The notes under the pieces are model-generated. The model was not told the origin of the DNA. It did no database searches and saw only the letters and a list, made by a program, of their open reading frames with translations. Below are positions 22,548 to 33,541 of a DNA stretch of 64,000 nt, in pieces. The first letter of the stretch is position 1. Every line of letters begins with the position of its first letter. The DNA comes from Rhynchopus sp. YZ270_cl-10. Taxonomy: Eukaryota > Euglenozoa > Diplonemea > Diplonemida > Diplonemidae. A program made the position numbers and the translations under genes. The DNA lies in NCBI GenBank assembly GCA_964035575.1, contig OZ037848.1, forward strand, positions 1,240,001 through 1,304,000, read 5' to 3'.

Positions 22548-23247
22548 CAGAGCCCGCGGACCTCCCCCGAAAATTAATTATGCACCCCCTTCCAACCCCC
22601 GTCCCGCCCAAAAAACAAAAAAAAAAAAAACCTCTCCCGAGCTTTCTCCGTCCGCTGACAAGCTAGTCACAGGAAGAAGAAGATCAAAACTCGGTCGAGC
22701 CCGGGCGCGCTTCGCGCGCCCGGGTCCCCACCCCAGCTCAAGTTGGGGGCCTCCGGCGGAATGTGAGAATTGCTCGGTTATCCGACGGCGGAGTTCGGCA
22801 CTTTATTGATATTTGCACCAGGCACACATGGTGCACGAATTATCAGTAACCTCAGTTTTTTTACAAAAGAAACGGCGGTATGTCACCCAAAGGTTCCAAG
22901 CGAAGCCACGGTACGCAACATTTCAAAAAAATGCGCTTAAAATTGTACATTTTTACAGGCAAACAATGTCACGGGAATGGTGTGATGCAGGCTTGCGCCG
23001 CAGGCGCACGGTACGCTACTTTTTTCCTTTCGCCATGCTGCGTGCTTCCTTTTCCTTCGACGTTTGACCAATTGAGTCCGGCTCGATGGTATCTCAAAAA
23101 ATTCCCCATAATATGGGCCCCTCCTCCCCCCCAAAAAAAAATCCAAAACCCCCGTCCCTGGACGGGGGTTTGGGACGGGGGTCGGTTTTTGGAAAATAAT
23201 TGACCCCCGTCCGGGACGGGGTGAACGGGGGTGTTCCGCGGACTCTG
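22548..23247. mobile_element. Non-autonomous hAT-like element 3
   Basis: Ends CAGAGCCCGCGGA and TCCGCGGACTCTG, with a perfect 8-bp duplication TGTCCCGC (22540-22547 and 23248-23255). The inside shares its long block with hAT-like elements 1 and 2 but the termini differ. Near the right end lie CCCCCGTCC / GGACGGGGG palindromes. No transposase. Confidence 0.92.
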
Positions 23248-23275
23248 TGTCCCGCTGATAAATAGAAAAAGAAAA

Positions 23276-23336
23276 GTGGAGATTTTGCACAACTGTGGGC
23301 AACACAACCGAGGCAACTGCACAACAATTTTATCAA
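23276..23336 (+). repeat. Dispersed repeat E
   Basis: GTGGAGATTTTGCACAACTG, GGCAACACAACCGAGGCAAC, TTTTATC; starts about 20 bp after hAT-like element 3. Confidence 0.75.
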
Positions 23337-23408
23337 AAAGAATAAAAATTGGGCTCGTGGCGGGGCGCCTGCGCGACAAAACGATTTTTTTAAAAATATT
23401 TTTATTAG

Positions 23409-23518
23409 TTTGCCGATCACCCCTTCAAGGGTATTTGAGCAATCAACAAAAAAGTTGTATTTACCGACTACTTCTTGTCTATACCAACATAAACTTTTAC
23501 CTATCAGAGTTACTATTT
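23409..23518 (+). repeat. Dispersed repeat D, copy 4 (5'-truncated)
   Basis: Begins at the GCCGATCACCCC part and ends CTATCAGAGTTACTATTT. It holds an extra TTGTATTTACC...TTGTCTATACCAAC piece that recurs near 59742-59775. Confidence 0.65.
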
Positions 23519-23725
23519 CTTATTTTCAGCCATGTCTTACGTTTCTATTTTTAGAAACATGAATTACTCTCCCGTTGGAGGCCTTAACGCCTTAAATACA
23601 CCTTTCCAGTTCTACGTTTATTTTTATTTTATTTTTGCTCGAAAAAACGAATACGCGAGTACTTTTTTTGTGTGTTTTTTTTTCTTCTTTTTTTTAAAAC
23701 TGCGTCTACGCACGTTCTCTATCTA

Positions 23726-23940
23726 CACGGCGGGGCTGTGTCACATGTGACACTGTCACGGAGACAGTGTCACATGTGACACTGTCACACATTTTGTGAC
23801 ACTGTCACGGAGACAGTGTCACAAAATGTGTGACACTGTCACGGAGACAGTGTCACACATTTTGTGACACTGTCTCCGTGACAGTGTCACACATTTTGTG
23901 ACAGTGTCACACACCAGTGTGACACTGTCACAAGCTGTGA
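23726..23940. repeat. Left terminal array of GTGACACTGTC palindromes
   Basis: Tandem, mutually complementary units such as GTGACACTGTCACGGAGACA. They could fold into large cruciforms or bind transposase at many sites. Confidence 0.9.
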
Positions 23941-24143
23941 GGAATACCCAGGAACCAAGGTTTGCACTAAGAAAAAACCCAATACCCCACACCCGCCCCC
24001 ACAAGAAACCCCGGTAAAGACCACACCCGCCCCCACAAGAAACCCCGGTAAAGAAGATATTGCACACTGTTTGCTTGTAACCCGGCCCGCCCCATCCCTT
24101 CACTACGAACAAAAAATTACACGCCCCACACCCCACCACCCTT

Positions 24144-26180
24144 TCATGCTCCAAAGCTCACATGAACATCTTCAAAGTGAAGACGAAAAGCTGCCTTACT
24201 CGGGCATTTTTCCCAACACAGCTTGCAATAGTTTGCTGTGTTAAAAATATGGGGATGTTGTAGTGAAACATGTTGGGTCATGTCCACTCTGTTCAATTTT
24301 TTGGGGCAAAATCGACATGCACCTGTGCACGTGCATAAAGCCGTGTTAGGGGCATCAATATGCGCCGATAAGCCTCTTTCCCAGAGGTCCCCTCCACAAA
24401 AATCACACACCACCATCACCTCTTCCTCACTGTCGTCGTCGTCGTCCTCCTCGTCCTCATCTTCTTCCCCCTTATCCTCCTCTGGTGCCTTGTCTTCCTC
24501 TGGTGCCTTGTCCTCTTCCACCCCAACCCCATCATGTCCACACTTATCCCACTCCTCCTGTGCAGCCCTCTCCAGAGATGCGAGGACTGCAGGGTCCGGG
24601 GAGAAGTTGGTGTACGACAATGTCGCGAGTTCTGTGTTGCAAACACAAACGAGAGCCTTCTTCACCCCCTGCGGAAATACAAAGCGAACGTGATGTTGGC
24701 TTGTATCCTCAGGAACACTGATGAAGGAGGGGGACAGCTCGTGCAGCTGAGAGAGAAGACGATATGTTGCAAGCTTCTGTATGGGGGTGTTGCTGATGCA
24801 GCTGCAGAGGAAGATCTCCTTGAACCCCAACAAGCCACGATCATTAAGCGCGGGAGCGTCCCAATGCTTCCCAGGCTGGCGACTTTTGTGCTCGAGGAGG
24901 GCGAGGTCTCTCTCGTAGGTCTGAGGGCTAGTAAAACCCTGAGCCCTCGCCTTCCTCTGCCCCTGCTGCGCCTCTTCACGCTCATCGTTCACCTCCAATG
25001 GTACAGCATCGTGTCTGCTCCACCAGTGCTGCAGAGAATGCATGTAAGCGTTCTTCGTGCTGCCAGCCTGCTGGTACTCCATCAAAAAAATGAAGAGGTG
25101 GCCAGCAAGTCGGGCCCTGAGGAACGGATACAGGGTCCCAGGTTCTTCGAGGATGTGGTACCTCCAGGGGACGTTCCGGTACCGGAAGGATGCCAGTTCA
25201 CTGACACAGACGTACACCCACCGCCATGTCCCTTCCAGGTCGGAACACCCCGCCATCTTCTCTGCGACTTTGCGAGCATCCGCACAAGTGGCGTTCTGCG
25301 AGATGTCACAATGGCAAGCACGCGATTGCTCGTGGAGAAGAGGCTTTGCATGATCGTCAAGGATCTCCGAAATGTGGAGAATCATTCCCCTGAGATCATG
25401 CAAAGCGGGGGAGACAAACCGGGCGTGCGGGGTGACCAGGGCAAGGCGTGAGGGGAAGCCGTTCGCATGCATTTCTTGGAGGCTGAGGTGGGGGCAGTTG
25501 TGCTGGTGGAGCAACCACTGGGAGCTGGGTATGGGGCAAATGCAACAACGGTGCGCACGGCCGCCACATCCCTCCACTTTCAACCACCGATCTAGATGAT
25601 CGTTGGTGAGCCTCCCCAACAGAACGGAAACCAACCTCTCGCTCGCCTCGCACGCCGAACGATGCAGATTCAGGATGTCATCCTGCAACGTCACGTGCTC
25701 GTAGCGCCCCCATTTTTTTTTTGTCGTGTCCTTTACCGTTATGGGTGGGCTGTAAGCCCCGGTCTCGAAGTTGAGAAGACCGAAGGACATGCGGATCCTG
25801 CCATTCCGGGTTCGGAGCGAGTTGCGGGGGGTGTACCCATCCGTAAACATTACCCCCACAAGGGGCAATCTGCTGTCCCGCACAAGCGCAGCCCCGCTCT
25901 TCCGATCCTCTTCCATGAGGTACCCAAACGCCCCTGGAAGCCCCGCCGCCAACCTGTCTTCCGTCTCGTTCAGAGCGACTCTCTCCAACCCCCTCACCCG
26001 CTTGCGCGAAAGACCAAGCCCCAGACCTGTCCTCTTCTTGTGCAGCTTGTTGAGCAGCGCCAACTTACTCTGGCTCATGTCCAACTGATGGCGGAACTCC
26101 AACAGGGTCTTCCCCACCTGAAGCACCGCCGCCGCCTCAGCACTACGCATGATCTTGCGGAATTGCTTCGTGTATGTCAT
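24144..26180 (-). CDS. Transposon ORF1: 678-aa zinc-finger protein, candidate transposase
   Basis: Starts at ATG 26180 (MTYTKQFRKIMRSAEAAA). Residues about 105-140 (LPLVGVMFTDGYTPRNSLRT, then GRIRMSFGLLNFETG) look like a beta-strand/Asp core as in RNase H-fold transposases; D114 would be a candidate first catalytic residue. A Cys/His cluster at about 204-230 (CGGRAHRCCIC ... HQHNC) may bind zinc. CHCDISQNATC lies near 290-300. After an acidic run (about 565-600, coded by repeats) come CDFC, CRFC...H...H and CKLC...H...H motifs, which look like C2H2 fingers. The frame is intact. I infer transposase because it is the larger ORF between matched TIRs, not from a family match. A truncated inverted copy lies at 29632-29890. 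Confidence 0.75.
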   Translation of the reverse strand: MTYTKQFRKIMRSAEAAAVLQVGKTLLEFRHQLDMSQSKLALLNKLHKKRTGLGLGLSRKRVRGLERVALNETEDRLAAGLPGAFGYLMEEDRKSGAALVRDSRLPLVGVMFTDGYTPRNSLRTRNGRIRMSFGLLNFETGAYSPPITVKDTTKKKWGRYEHVTLQDDILNLHRSACEASERLVSVLLGRLTNDHLDRWLKVEGCGGRAHRCCICPIPSSQWLLHQHNCPHLSLQEMHANGFPSRLALVTPHARFVSPALHDLRGMILHISEILDDHAKPLLHEQSRACHCDISQNATCADARKVAEKMAGCSDLEGTWRWVYVCVSELASFRYRNVPWRYHILEEPGTLYPFLRARLAGHLFIFLMEYQQAGSTKNAYMHSLQHWWSRHDAVPLEVNDEREEAQQGQRKARAQGFTSPQTYERDLALLEHKSRQPGKHWDAPALNDRGLLGFKEIFLCSCISNTPIQKLATYRLLSQLHELSPSFISVPEDTSQHHVRFVFPQGVKKALVCVCNTELATLSYTNFSPDPAVLASLERAAQEEWDKCGHDGVGVEEDKAPEEDKAPEEDKGEEDEDEEDDDDDSEEEVMVVCDFCGGDLWERGLSAHIDAPNTALCTCTGACRFCPKKLNRVDMTQHVSLQHPHIFNTANYCKLCWEKCPSKAAFRLHFEDVHVSFGA

Positions 26181-26696
26181 TGTGTGGCGTGAATGTGTCC
26201 CTGTAGGGTTGGGAGATGATTATAAGTAGTGAAAACAGAATATGTGTGGTTCAACTCACTCCCATTGCACGCTATCATGGCGACATTGTGACATCCACAC
26301 GGGTATTTTAAGGGGATCGGTTTGCAATCATGTGGAACCAAAAAAAAAAGGGTGGTGGGTATCTTTGAATAGCTCTGTCTGTGTATCGTTTTTTTTTAAA
26401 AAGGTACTGCACAAAATGCAAGCTGGGTTCCCGGGGGGAACTCAACGGGTGTGAGCACAACATAAAAAGAAAATCCTCCGTATTGTCGGTAACCGGTGCT
26501 GTTGGACAAAATCAACGGCTTCGAACAGACACCGCAACAAAGCAAATGAAGAAGAAAACAAGTAAAATATTAAATGAACAAAATAAGTATTATAACGCAA
26601 ATAACGCAAATAACAAGAAATTCTCCGTATTGTCGGTAACTAACACACGGGGAATTCATGAATAAATAAAGTCACAAATGTTGAAATGCCTGGAAA

Positions 26697-27953
26697 CTAC
26701 AAGCGCCCGACGTCACCTTCGCCAATTCCGGCTTCACCACCTCCGGATTCACCACCTCCGGCTTCACCACCTCCGGCTTCACCACCTCCGGCTTCACCAC
26801 CTCCGGCTTCACCACCTCCGGCTTCACCACCACCACTGTTGTTTTGAGGGGTAACAACACTGTTGTTTTGAGGGGTAACAACACTGTCTTGTGTGCTGGG
26901 TGTACCTTCTGGGCCTGTTCGTACTACCCCGAGAAGTGCGTGAAAAGCTTCGAGGTCTTCCTTCTTTGTGAAGTCCTCGATGCAGAAGGTCTGCTTCACC
27001 TCGCAACTCTTTGCCAAGATGGGGATGGTGACCACGGGGTTTGATCCCACCACCATAGTCGTGATGGTACGACTGGGGTCCCACGCACGTGGGAGCTCAA
27101 ACTCCTGCGTATAATCCCCTGGAGGGGACCCCGACCCCTCCCCAATCACCCGACGCATCAGCAACGTCACAAGCCGATCACCCACACTCACACTCACATC
27201 CTGAAACGTCCCCTCTATCAGGACGCGGAAGGTGTTTTGTTCCTGCGGCTGTAAGGGCACAACGTTGGGGAAACGATTGGGTGGGGTAAGGTACTTGACG
27301 GCAGGTCCGTCGGGTGTCGAAGATACAAGGCGACGCCTCTTCTGCGGGGGCTGAGGGGTAGAGCAACACTGAGTGCTGTCGTTGTCGTTGTTGTCGTCGT
27401 CGTCGTCTTCGTCTTCATCATCCTTATTCTTCGCCAGTGACTCTTCATATATCATAGACATTTTGCTTTTTTTGTACTGCTCCACAATACCGTCCTCCAC
27501 CCTGCAGTAGAGGTCGTATTGCGCGTGGCCTTTGCTCTTCCAGTCGCGGATAACATCGTCTCTCACCTTGATACCGTGCACAAACGTCGTCTTCGGCTGC
27601 CCTCTCCTGCGAATACTGGTCTTGTACACATCCGCCGGGCGTGTCGTTTTTTTCTGATCTGTCACGGACACGAAGGGTATCTTCTTGTCGTCTTCGTCGT
27701 CGTCGTCGTCGTCGTCGTCCTTCTTCTTCTTCTTCTTCCCACTGCCCTTTTGCTTCTTCTCCTCGACACCAAACAGCTTGTCGAGAGCCGTCGCGACTTG
27801 GGGGCTTTGCTTGTTCATCTTCATGCCCGTCGCTTTGTTCACGAAAAGCCGCAAAGCAGTCATTTCCACCTTTTCCGACACTTTTTTCGGCGCTTTGCAC
27901 ACGTAACACTGCAAGAATTCCAGCAGGTACGCAAACTCAATCTTATCAGACAT
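26697..27953 (-). CDS. Transposon ORF2: 418-aa Asp-rich accessory protein
   Basis: I start at the ATG at 27953 ([20 protein letters not shown]). The frame stays open to 28088, but that extension reads through the inverted copy on the other strand and should not be coding. Residues 1-70 are helical; then [19 protein letters not shown]; then a conserved block [20 protein letters not shown] and [20 protein letters not shown] (about 130-175) that is preserved in the inverted copy; a second acidic run; a possible nuclear signal QKRRRL; a beta-rich domain ([18 protein letters not shown]); and a C-terminal GGGEA repeat. I do not recognise the family. It may be a DNA-binding partner of ORF1, acting at the terminal arrays. 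The two ORFs are about 516 bp apart and co-oriented. Confidence 0.72.
   Translation of the reverse strand: MSDKIEFAYLLEFLQCYVCKAPKKVSEKVEMTALRLFVNKATGMKMNKQSPQVATALDKLFGVEEKKQKGSGKKKKKKDDDDDDDDEDDKKIPFVSVTDQKKTTRPADVYKTSIRRRGQPKTTFVHGIKVRDDVIRDWKSKGHAQYDLYCRVEDGIVEQYKKSKMSMIYEESLAKNKDDEDEDDDDDNNDNDSTQCCSTPQPPQKRRRLVSSTPDGPAVKYLTPPNRFPNVVPLQPQEQNTFRVLIEGTFQDVSVSVGDRLVTLLMRRVIGEGSGSPPGDYTQEFELPRAWDPSRTITTMVVGSNPVVTIPILAKSCEVKQTFCIEDFTKKEDLEAFHALLGVVRTGPEGTPSTQDSVVTPQNNSVVTPQNNSGGGEAGGGEAGGGEAGGGEAGGGEAGGGESGGGEAGIGEGDVGRL
26728..26832 (-). repeat. 15-bp coding minisatellite (GGGEA repeat)
   Basis: Seven or so copies of GGCTTCACCACCTCC near the 3' end of ORF2. The inverted copy at 29240 lacks them, so they expanded after the duplication or were lost there. 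Confidence 0.85.
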
Positions 27954-28019
27954 TTTTAATTCTGGTGTAGAAAGTCTGTCGTGAGTGCAAAGATCTGAAA
28001 AAAAATGTTTGAAAAGGTT

Positions 28020-28510
28020 GAAATGACTGCTTTGCGCATTTTGGTGAATAAAGCTACTGGTATGAAGATGAACAAGCAAAGCCCTCAAGTGGCGAAGGCT
28101 CTCGACAAGCTGTTTGGTATCGAGGAGAAGAAGCAGTGCATTTTGGTGGTCTGAAGGTGAGAGACGACGTTATCTGCGACCCAGAATTCGCAAGAGAGGG
28201 CAGCCGAAGACGACGTTTGTGCACGGTATCAAGGTGAGAGACGATGTTATCCGCGACTGGAAGAACAACAACCACGCGCAATACGACCTCTACTGCACGG
28301 TGGTGGACGGTATTGTGGAGCAGTACAAAAAAAGCAAAATGTCTATGATATATGAAGAGGCACTGGCGAAGGATGACGACAACGACAACGACAACGACGA
28401 CGGTAAAGAGGTATCTTCGACACTCGACCCCTCACCCCACCCAATCGTTTCCCCAACATTGTGCCCGAGAAACAGCCTACGGAAGCAAATCCTTTCCCCG
28501 TCATGATAGA
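28020..28510 (+). pseudogene. Inverted, diverged copy of transposon ORF2
   Basis: Plus-strand translation gives EKVEMTALR...[10 protein letters not shown] and later [20 protein letters not shown], matching ORF2 with substitutions. The reading frame is interrupted by a stop near 28151 and the middle is rearranged. This is the arm that faces ORF2 head to head. Confidence 0.8.
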
Positions 28511-28542
28511 GGGGCGTTCAGAATGTGACTGTGAGTGATCGG

Positions 28543-29030
28543 CAGGTGTGTACGTGTGTACGTGTGTACGTGTGTGCGTGTGTGCGTGTGTACGTGTGTA
28601 CGTGTGTGCGTGTGTGCGTGTGTACGTGTGTACCTGTGTACGTGTGTACGTGTGTACGTGTGTACGTGTGTACGTGTGTACGTGTGTACGTGTGTACGTG
28701 TGTACGTGTGTACGTGTGTACGTGTGTACGTGTGTACGTGTGTGCGTGTGTGCGTGTGTACGTGTGTACGTGTGTACGTGTGTACGTGTGTACGTGTGTA
28801 CGTGTGTACGTGTGTACGTGTGTACGTGTGTACGTGTGTACGTGTGTACGTGTGTACGTGTGTACGTGTGTACGTGTGTGCGTGTGTACGTGTGTACGTG
28901 TGTGCGTGTGTGCGTGTGTACGTGTGTACGTGTGTACGTGTGTACGTGTGTACGTGTGTACGTGTGTACGTGTGTACGTGTGTACGTGTGTACGTGTGTA
29001 CGTGTGTACGTGTGTACGTGTGTATACTGT
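28543..29030 (+). repeat. (TGTGTACG)n microsatellite
   Basis: About 60 octamers with scattered TGTGTGCG variants, inside the inverted ORF2 copy. The long frames on both strands are repeat-coded. Confidence 0.95.
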
Positions 29031-29037
29031 GTACACT

Positions 29038-29281
29038 GGTGGGATCAAACCCCGTGGTCACCATCCCCATCTTCGGCAAAGAGTTGCGAGGTGAAGCAGA
29101 CCTTCTGCATCGAGGACTTCACAAAGAAGGAAGACCTCGAAGCTTTTCACGCACTTCTCGGGGTAGTACGAACAGGCCCAGAAGGTACACCCAGCACACA
29201 AGACAGTGTTGTTACCCCTCAAAACAACAGCAAGGTGACGTCGGACGCTTGTAGTAGTTTGGAGGCATTTCAACATTTGTG
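29038..29281 (+). pseudogene. Inverted copy of the ORF2 3' end
   Basis: Matches 26680-27045 without the GGGEA array and with one copy of the TPQNNS unit. The ORF2-like end GDVGR-type sequence is altered. Confidence 0.75.
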
Positions 29282-29631
29282 ACTTTTTTTTCATTAATTC
29301 CCCCTTGTTTCCCTTAGAATTATAGAGTGTATTTTGGTTATGTTGTTCATTTAATAATAATTTCATAATACTTTACTTGTTTTCTTCTTCATCTGCTTTT
29401 TTTTGTCTCCACCCCTTTTAAAACGATACACAGACAGAGCTATTCAAAGATACCCACCACCCTTTTTTTTTTGGTTCCACAGGATTGCAAACCGATCCCC
29501 TTAAAATACCCGTGTGGATGTCACAATGTCGCCATGATAGCGTGCAATGGGAGTGAGTTGAACCACACATATTCTGTTTTCACTACTTATAATCATCTCC
29601 CAACCCTACAGGGACACATTCACGCCACACA

Positions 29632-29890
29632 ATGACATACACGAAGCAATTCCGCAAGATCATGCGTAGTGCTGAGGCGGCGGCGGTGCTTCAGGTGGGG
29701 AAGACCCTGTTGGAGTTCCGCCATCAGTTGGACATGAGCCAGAGTAAGTTGGCGCTGCTCAACAAGCTGCACAAGAAGAGGACAGGTCTGGGGCTTGGTC
29801 TTTCGCGCAAGAGTCGCTCTGAACGAGACGGAAGACAGGTTGGCGGCGGGGCTTCCAGGGGCGTTTGGGTACCTCATGGAAGAGGATCGG
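29632..29890 (+). pseudogene. Inverted copy of the ORF1 start, truncated
   Basis: The first 60 codons are identical to ORF1. A deletion of about 20 bp after LGLGLSRK shifts the frame, and the copy ends at a G/A run near 29890. Beyond it (29930-30115) the sequence is unrelated to ORF1 but resembles, inverted, 51640-51850. Confidence 0.85.
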
Positions 29891-30160
29891 GGGGGAAAAA
29901 AAAAAAAAAATTCCCCGCACAAACTCGGGCGCGGTACGTCATAAAATGGCCCAAAAAATCCAAAGGAAACCTCAGATTGGCTTTTTGAAGGAAAAATTTT
30001 TTTTTTGGAAAAATCGGGTGCGCAAATTGCGTTTTAGACCCCCACAGATGCTCAAAAGTGCCAAATTTTGCTTTCAATGGCCTCAAATCGCCGAAATTGG
30101 CCCTATATAGGGCAAAAAAAAAAAATCGAGAGTCCCTTTCCCTGGGAGGCAATAGCCACT

Positions 30161-30433
30161 GTGACACTGTCACAAGTCGTGTGACACTGTCACGGAGACA
30201 GTGTCACAAGTCGTGTGACACTGTCTCCGTGACAGTGTCACACGACTTGTGACACTGTCTCCGTGACAGTGTCACACGACTTGTGACACTGTCTCCGTGA
30301 CAGTGTCACACGATTTGTGACAGTGTCACACAGGTTTCTGAGAGTGTCACGGTGACACTGTCACAAAATGTCGCATATCATTGAAAGTTACACACCCTCA
30401 GCTGTGTAACAGGTGTGACACAGCCCCGCCGTG
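30161..30433. repeat. Right terminal array of GTGACACTGTC palindromes
   Basis: Mirror of the left array, with GACTTGTGAC spacers where the left has ATTTTGTGAC, so the two ends have evolved separately. Confidence 0.88.
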
Positions 30434-30725
30434 TATGAGTAACTTTGTATTTTTTTGTTTTTTTTGTATTTTTCTTCTTTCTTGTCTAATGATGTACTTT
30501 ACCGACACCAAATAAAACAACGTTACCCCCCTCAGCCCCTTTTTCACTCCAGAACTGCCATGTTGCAAACCGTTCTTTTTTTATTATTCTTTTCTTTTTT
30601 CCTATTTCTTTTGGGGATCACAAAACAGAAAACAGTTTGTTCCCCCCCTTCCCCCCTCCCTTCGCACCTTCCTTTTTTGTGCGGCACCTCCACACAGTGT
30701 TTCGACACTATTAGCTTTAATCGGT

Positions 30726-30757
30726 GAGGTGACTGAGTAGTTACTTAGCTTCATCTC
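30726..30757 (+). repeat. Class A hairpin with compensatory change
   Basis: GAGGTGACTGAGTA and TACTTAGCTTCATCTC. The outer A-T pair of the family is G-C here. Confidence 0.7.
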
Positions 30758-30959
30758 ACACTATTCTTCTTCTTTATTATTATTGACGTGTGTGTAGTCC
30801 TTCCCATTTTCTGTAGATGGTAAATGGAACCATTGTGTCTTTTCTTTTTTTTCTTTTTTTTTATTACTCAACCAGGCATTTGCTAGTTACTTGAGAAGAT
30901 CAATCAGGGCAGCCCCCGGTACATACCGAACAGAGGTGTTTTGTAATATTTGATAATCT

Positions 30960-31003
30960 AAGGTGATGCTAAACACGAGAGGCTTGGATTCATCTAGTAA
31001 ACT
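30960..31003 (+). repeat. Class A hairpin
   Basis: AAGGTGATGCTAAACACGAG, GGCTTGGATTCATCT, GTAAAC tail. Confidence 0.7.
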
Positions 31004-31479
31004 CGGTTTTTTTTTTCTTTTTCAAAAAAAATCATTGAACGTAAAGCTTTCTGGAGCGGAACCCCTCTTGACCATTTCTAGTCTCTTCTAATCTCTCTCT
31101 CTCTCGCAAAATATGTTACATGGTAGTCCGGAGATGGTTTGGACAGTTACTGAAAATTCTGAGATTTCTGGATGACAGTTTTTTTTTTTTGAGAAAAAAG
31201 ATAATGTGTTTGTTTGTCTTGTCAATGCACCGAAGCGTCCTCCCCAGATGAATGCTGGTACGTGCTTGATGACAAAGCGAGTTGTCGTCTCCGGAGAAAT
31301 GAAACAGTAGGTTTGACTTGAGAGGTCCTTTATGACTTTCAAGCGGACTGCCATCTATTGCTCAGCGCTTTGTGCAGAGAGAGTATGTGCGCACGTGTAT
31401 TTGAAATCAATTGTGGGCAATTCCTCTTACGGAATGCACCCCATTATGTGTGTATGTATGTGCCCACCCATTTGCTTAA

Positions 31480-33078
31480 CCCTATAAGAGCCAAGAGCCA
31501 CTTTAATGGCTTTCGAAATGACGCCATGATTTTAGACAGGTTCAACTCATTTTCGTAAAAACATTTTTTTTATGTGGAAAGAATTTGCACCGATCTTTCA
31601 AAAGAAGCAAGAGTCGAAAACTTTTGTGCATCTGATATTACTTTCGGTGCTGGGGGCTGGGGTGCTACTTTCACCAAAAGTGACGTTTTTTCACCCACAC
31701 CCCAAATATGTACCTTTCGCGATACCCCATGCCTACAAGCCCTTAGTCGGGTTCTACCCATTTTTGTGAACACATATTTTTATATATTTCGAAAGATTTT
31801 TCGCCGATCTTTCAAAAGAAGCAAGAATCGAAAACTTTTATGCATCGGATATTACTTTCGATGCTGGGGGGAGGCGGGGTGGGGGTGTGGGCACCCCTGT
31901 GACCCCCCCACATTCTAAAATCTGTAGGACAACGTGCTCTGACATAGGGTCTACTCATTTTCGTAAAAACATTTTTTTTATGTGGAAAGAATTTGCACCG
32001 ATCTTTCAAAAGAAGCAAAAATCGAAAACTTTTATGCATCGGGTAATACTTTCGATGCTGGGGGGAGTCGTGCCACTTTTCAAAGCCCTTTGGACGAGCA
32101 CCCCCTATTCTGGTTCCTACCGACACCCCATGCTCTGTATGAGGTTCTACTCGTTTTCGTTAAAATATTTTTATATATTTCAAAGATTTTGACACGAATC
32201 TTTCAAAAGAAACAAGAATCGAAAACTTTTACGCATCTGATTGCACTTTGGATCTGTGGACTGCTACCCACCCAAGAGGCACCCCTTCGACCCGAAGGAC
32301 ATGGTTATGGCTAAGGGTCATCATGATCTGATAATGGTTCTGCTTGTTTTCGTAAAAATCCTTTGGTTTATGGGGAAACTATTTGACTCAAATCTTTTAA
32401 AATAAGCAAAAATCGAAAACCTTTGTGCATCTGTTTGCCATTTGGATGCTGGGGCGAGTTGCCACCAAAACCACAAAAACACCCCACACACACGACCTAT
32501 GCAGAGCACACAGTAAGCCGAATTTTCACTGTTTTTTCGTATTTCGGGGTGTTTTTTTCATGGATTTTCGGGTCACAGGGTCGTTCCGACCCATTCTGGG
32601 GGCTTTCGACCTCAGGAGATGCCCAAATTGTGAAAAATCGCCCATTTTTTACGTTTTTAGACATGTTTCAGTGTGAATCGTTAAGGAAACCAGTTTTAGA
32701 CATGGCTGCTAGCAGAGCTGCACTCATATAAGTTGGGTTCTACTAGGACTTTTTGCTCGATTTTTTTTTCTTTGAAAAGATTTTGTGATCAATCTTTCAA
32801 ATAACGCCATTTTCGGACAGAAATAATTTACGTGTTTTTCCTCGGCCGGCCGAATTAGTAAAAAACCAAAAAGTGGATTTTATACTCACCTCATTTTGGG
32901 GATAACATTTTTTTTCGAAAAAAAACTTAAAAAAATGGAATTGAAAGCCGTGTTCAAAATCTTTCAATTGCGGCCAGGTACGATCAAAAATTTGCATCTG
33001 GGGTCCCTTTACCGGTTGGAGAGCCCCAAAAACAAAAACTCAAAAGTGGCTTGAAAATATGGCTTGGCTCTTATAGGG
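31480..33078. mobile_element. TTAA-flanked 1.6-kb element (piggyBac-like, non-autonomous)
   Basis: TTAA (31476-31479 and 33079-33082) flanks perfect inverted ends CCCTATAAGAGCCAAG. TTAA targets with CCC ends are typical of piggyBac-like elements. The inside has five tandem units of about 192-212 bp, marked by TTTCAAAAGAAGCAAGAATC near 31599, 31811, 32004, 32201 and 32393. A segment shared with 9369-10211 and the GGGTCACAGGG...GACCC core follow. No transposase. Confidence 0.88.
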
Positions 33079-33180
33079 TTAAGTTTATTTTAAAAAAAAT
33101 GGCCAATCACAAAAATGTGAGGACTAGATCTCACAATTCTGTTTTTTTTGCTTTCAACTTCTCTTTTTCCCCCTCCCGTT

Positions 33181-33222
33181 AGATGTCGTGTGTGCACGAG
33201 AGAATATTCATCTTTCAAGTTT
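33181..33222 (+). repeat. Class B hairpin
   Basis: CCCGTT-AG leader; AGATGTCGTGTGTGCACGAG, AGAATATTCATCT, TTCAAGTTTTT. Confidence 0.65.
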
Positions 33223-33436
33223 TTTGTTCTTTTTCTCTTTGCTTTGCTGTCTTGCTATTGCTAAACCCCAGGTACCATGCTTGGCATGCATGTGTTCTGG
33301 TCTCTTGTGTTGTCTGAAGCGCTTTCTAGTATTTTCAAGTTCTTTATTCTTTTCATCAGCTTCACTCTTTTTTTATTGAAATGCTAAAAAAAAAATCCAA
33401 AAAAACGACGCCAAAAAAAATGAAGTAACTAACCTC

Positions 33437-33541
33437 CAAACAAACAAACAAACAAACAAACAAACAAACAAACAAACAAACAAACAAACAAACAAACAAA
33501 CAAACAAACAAACAAACAAACAAACAAACAAACAAACAAAC
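33437..33541 (+). repeat. (CAAA)n microsatellite
   Basis: About 26 perfect tetramers. Confidence 0.95.

Larger units (their letters stand above)
23726..30433 (-). mobile_element. 6.7-kb CAC-ended DNA transposon with palindromic subterminal arrays
   Basis: Perfect inverted ends CACGGCGGGGCTGTGTCACA, flanked by TA on both sides (23724-23725 and 30434-30435). Both ends carry arrays of the palindromic unit GTGACACTGTC / GACAGTGTCAC. Two minus-strand ORFs (24144-26180, 26697-27953) fill the left part. The right part (about 27990-29890) is an inverted, damaged copy of the same genes, expanded by a (TGTGTACG)n array. The 29280-29890 arm is nearly identical to 25920-26690, so the inverted duplication is recent. 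Terminal CAC and a 2-bp duplication suggest a CACTA/EnSpm- or Tc1-like mechanism, but no known transposase motif decides it. Confidence 0.85.

Noticed and set aside
27954-28088. N-terminal extension of ORF2
   Set aside because: This stretch is antisense to the inverted ORF2 copy; the conserved start is MSDKIEF at 27953.
28501-29282. Several long open frames of Cys-Val-Arg or His-Thr-Tyr repeats
   Set aside because: They are translations of the (TGTGTACG)n array in all frames; no independent coding signal.
23726-30433. Polinton or other virus-like element
   Set aside because: Too short; no polymerase, integrase, capsid or ATPase gene; 2-bp target and two unrelated ORFs fit a DNA transposon.
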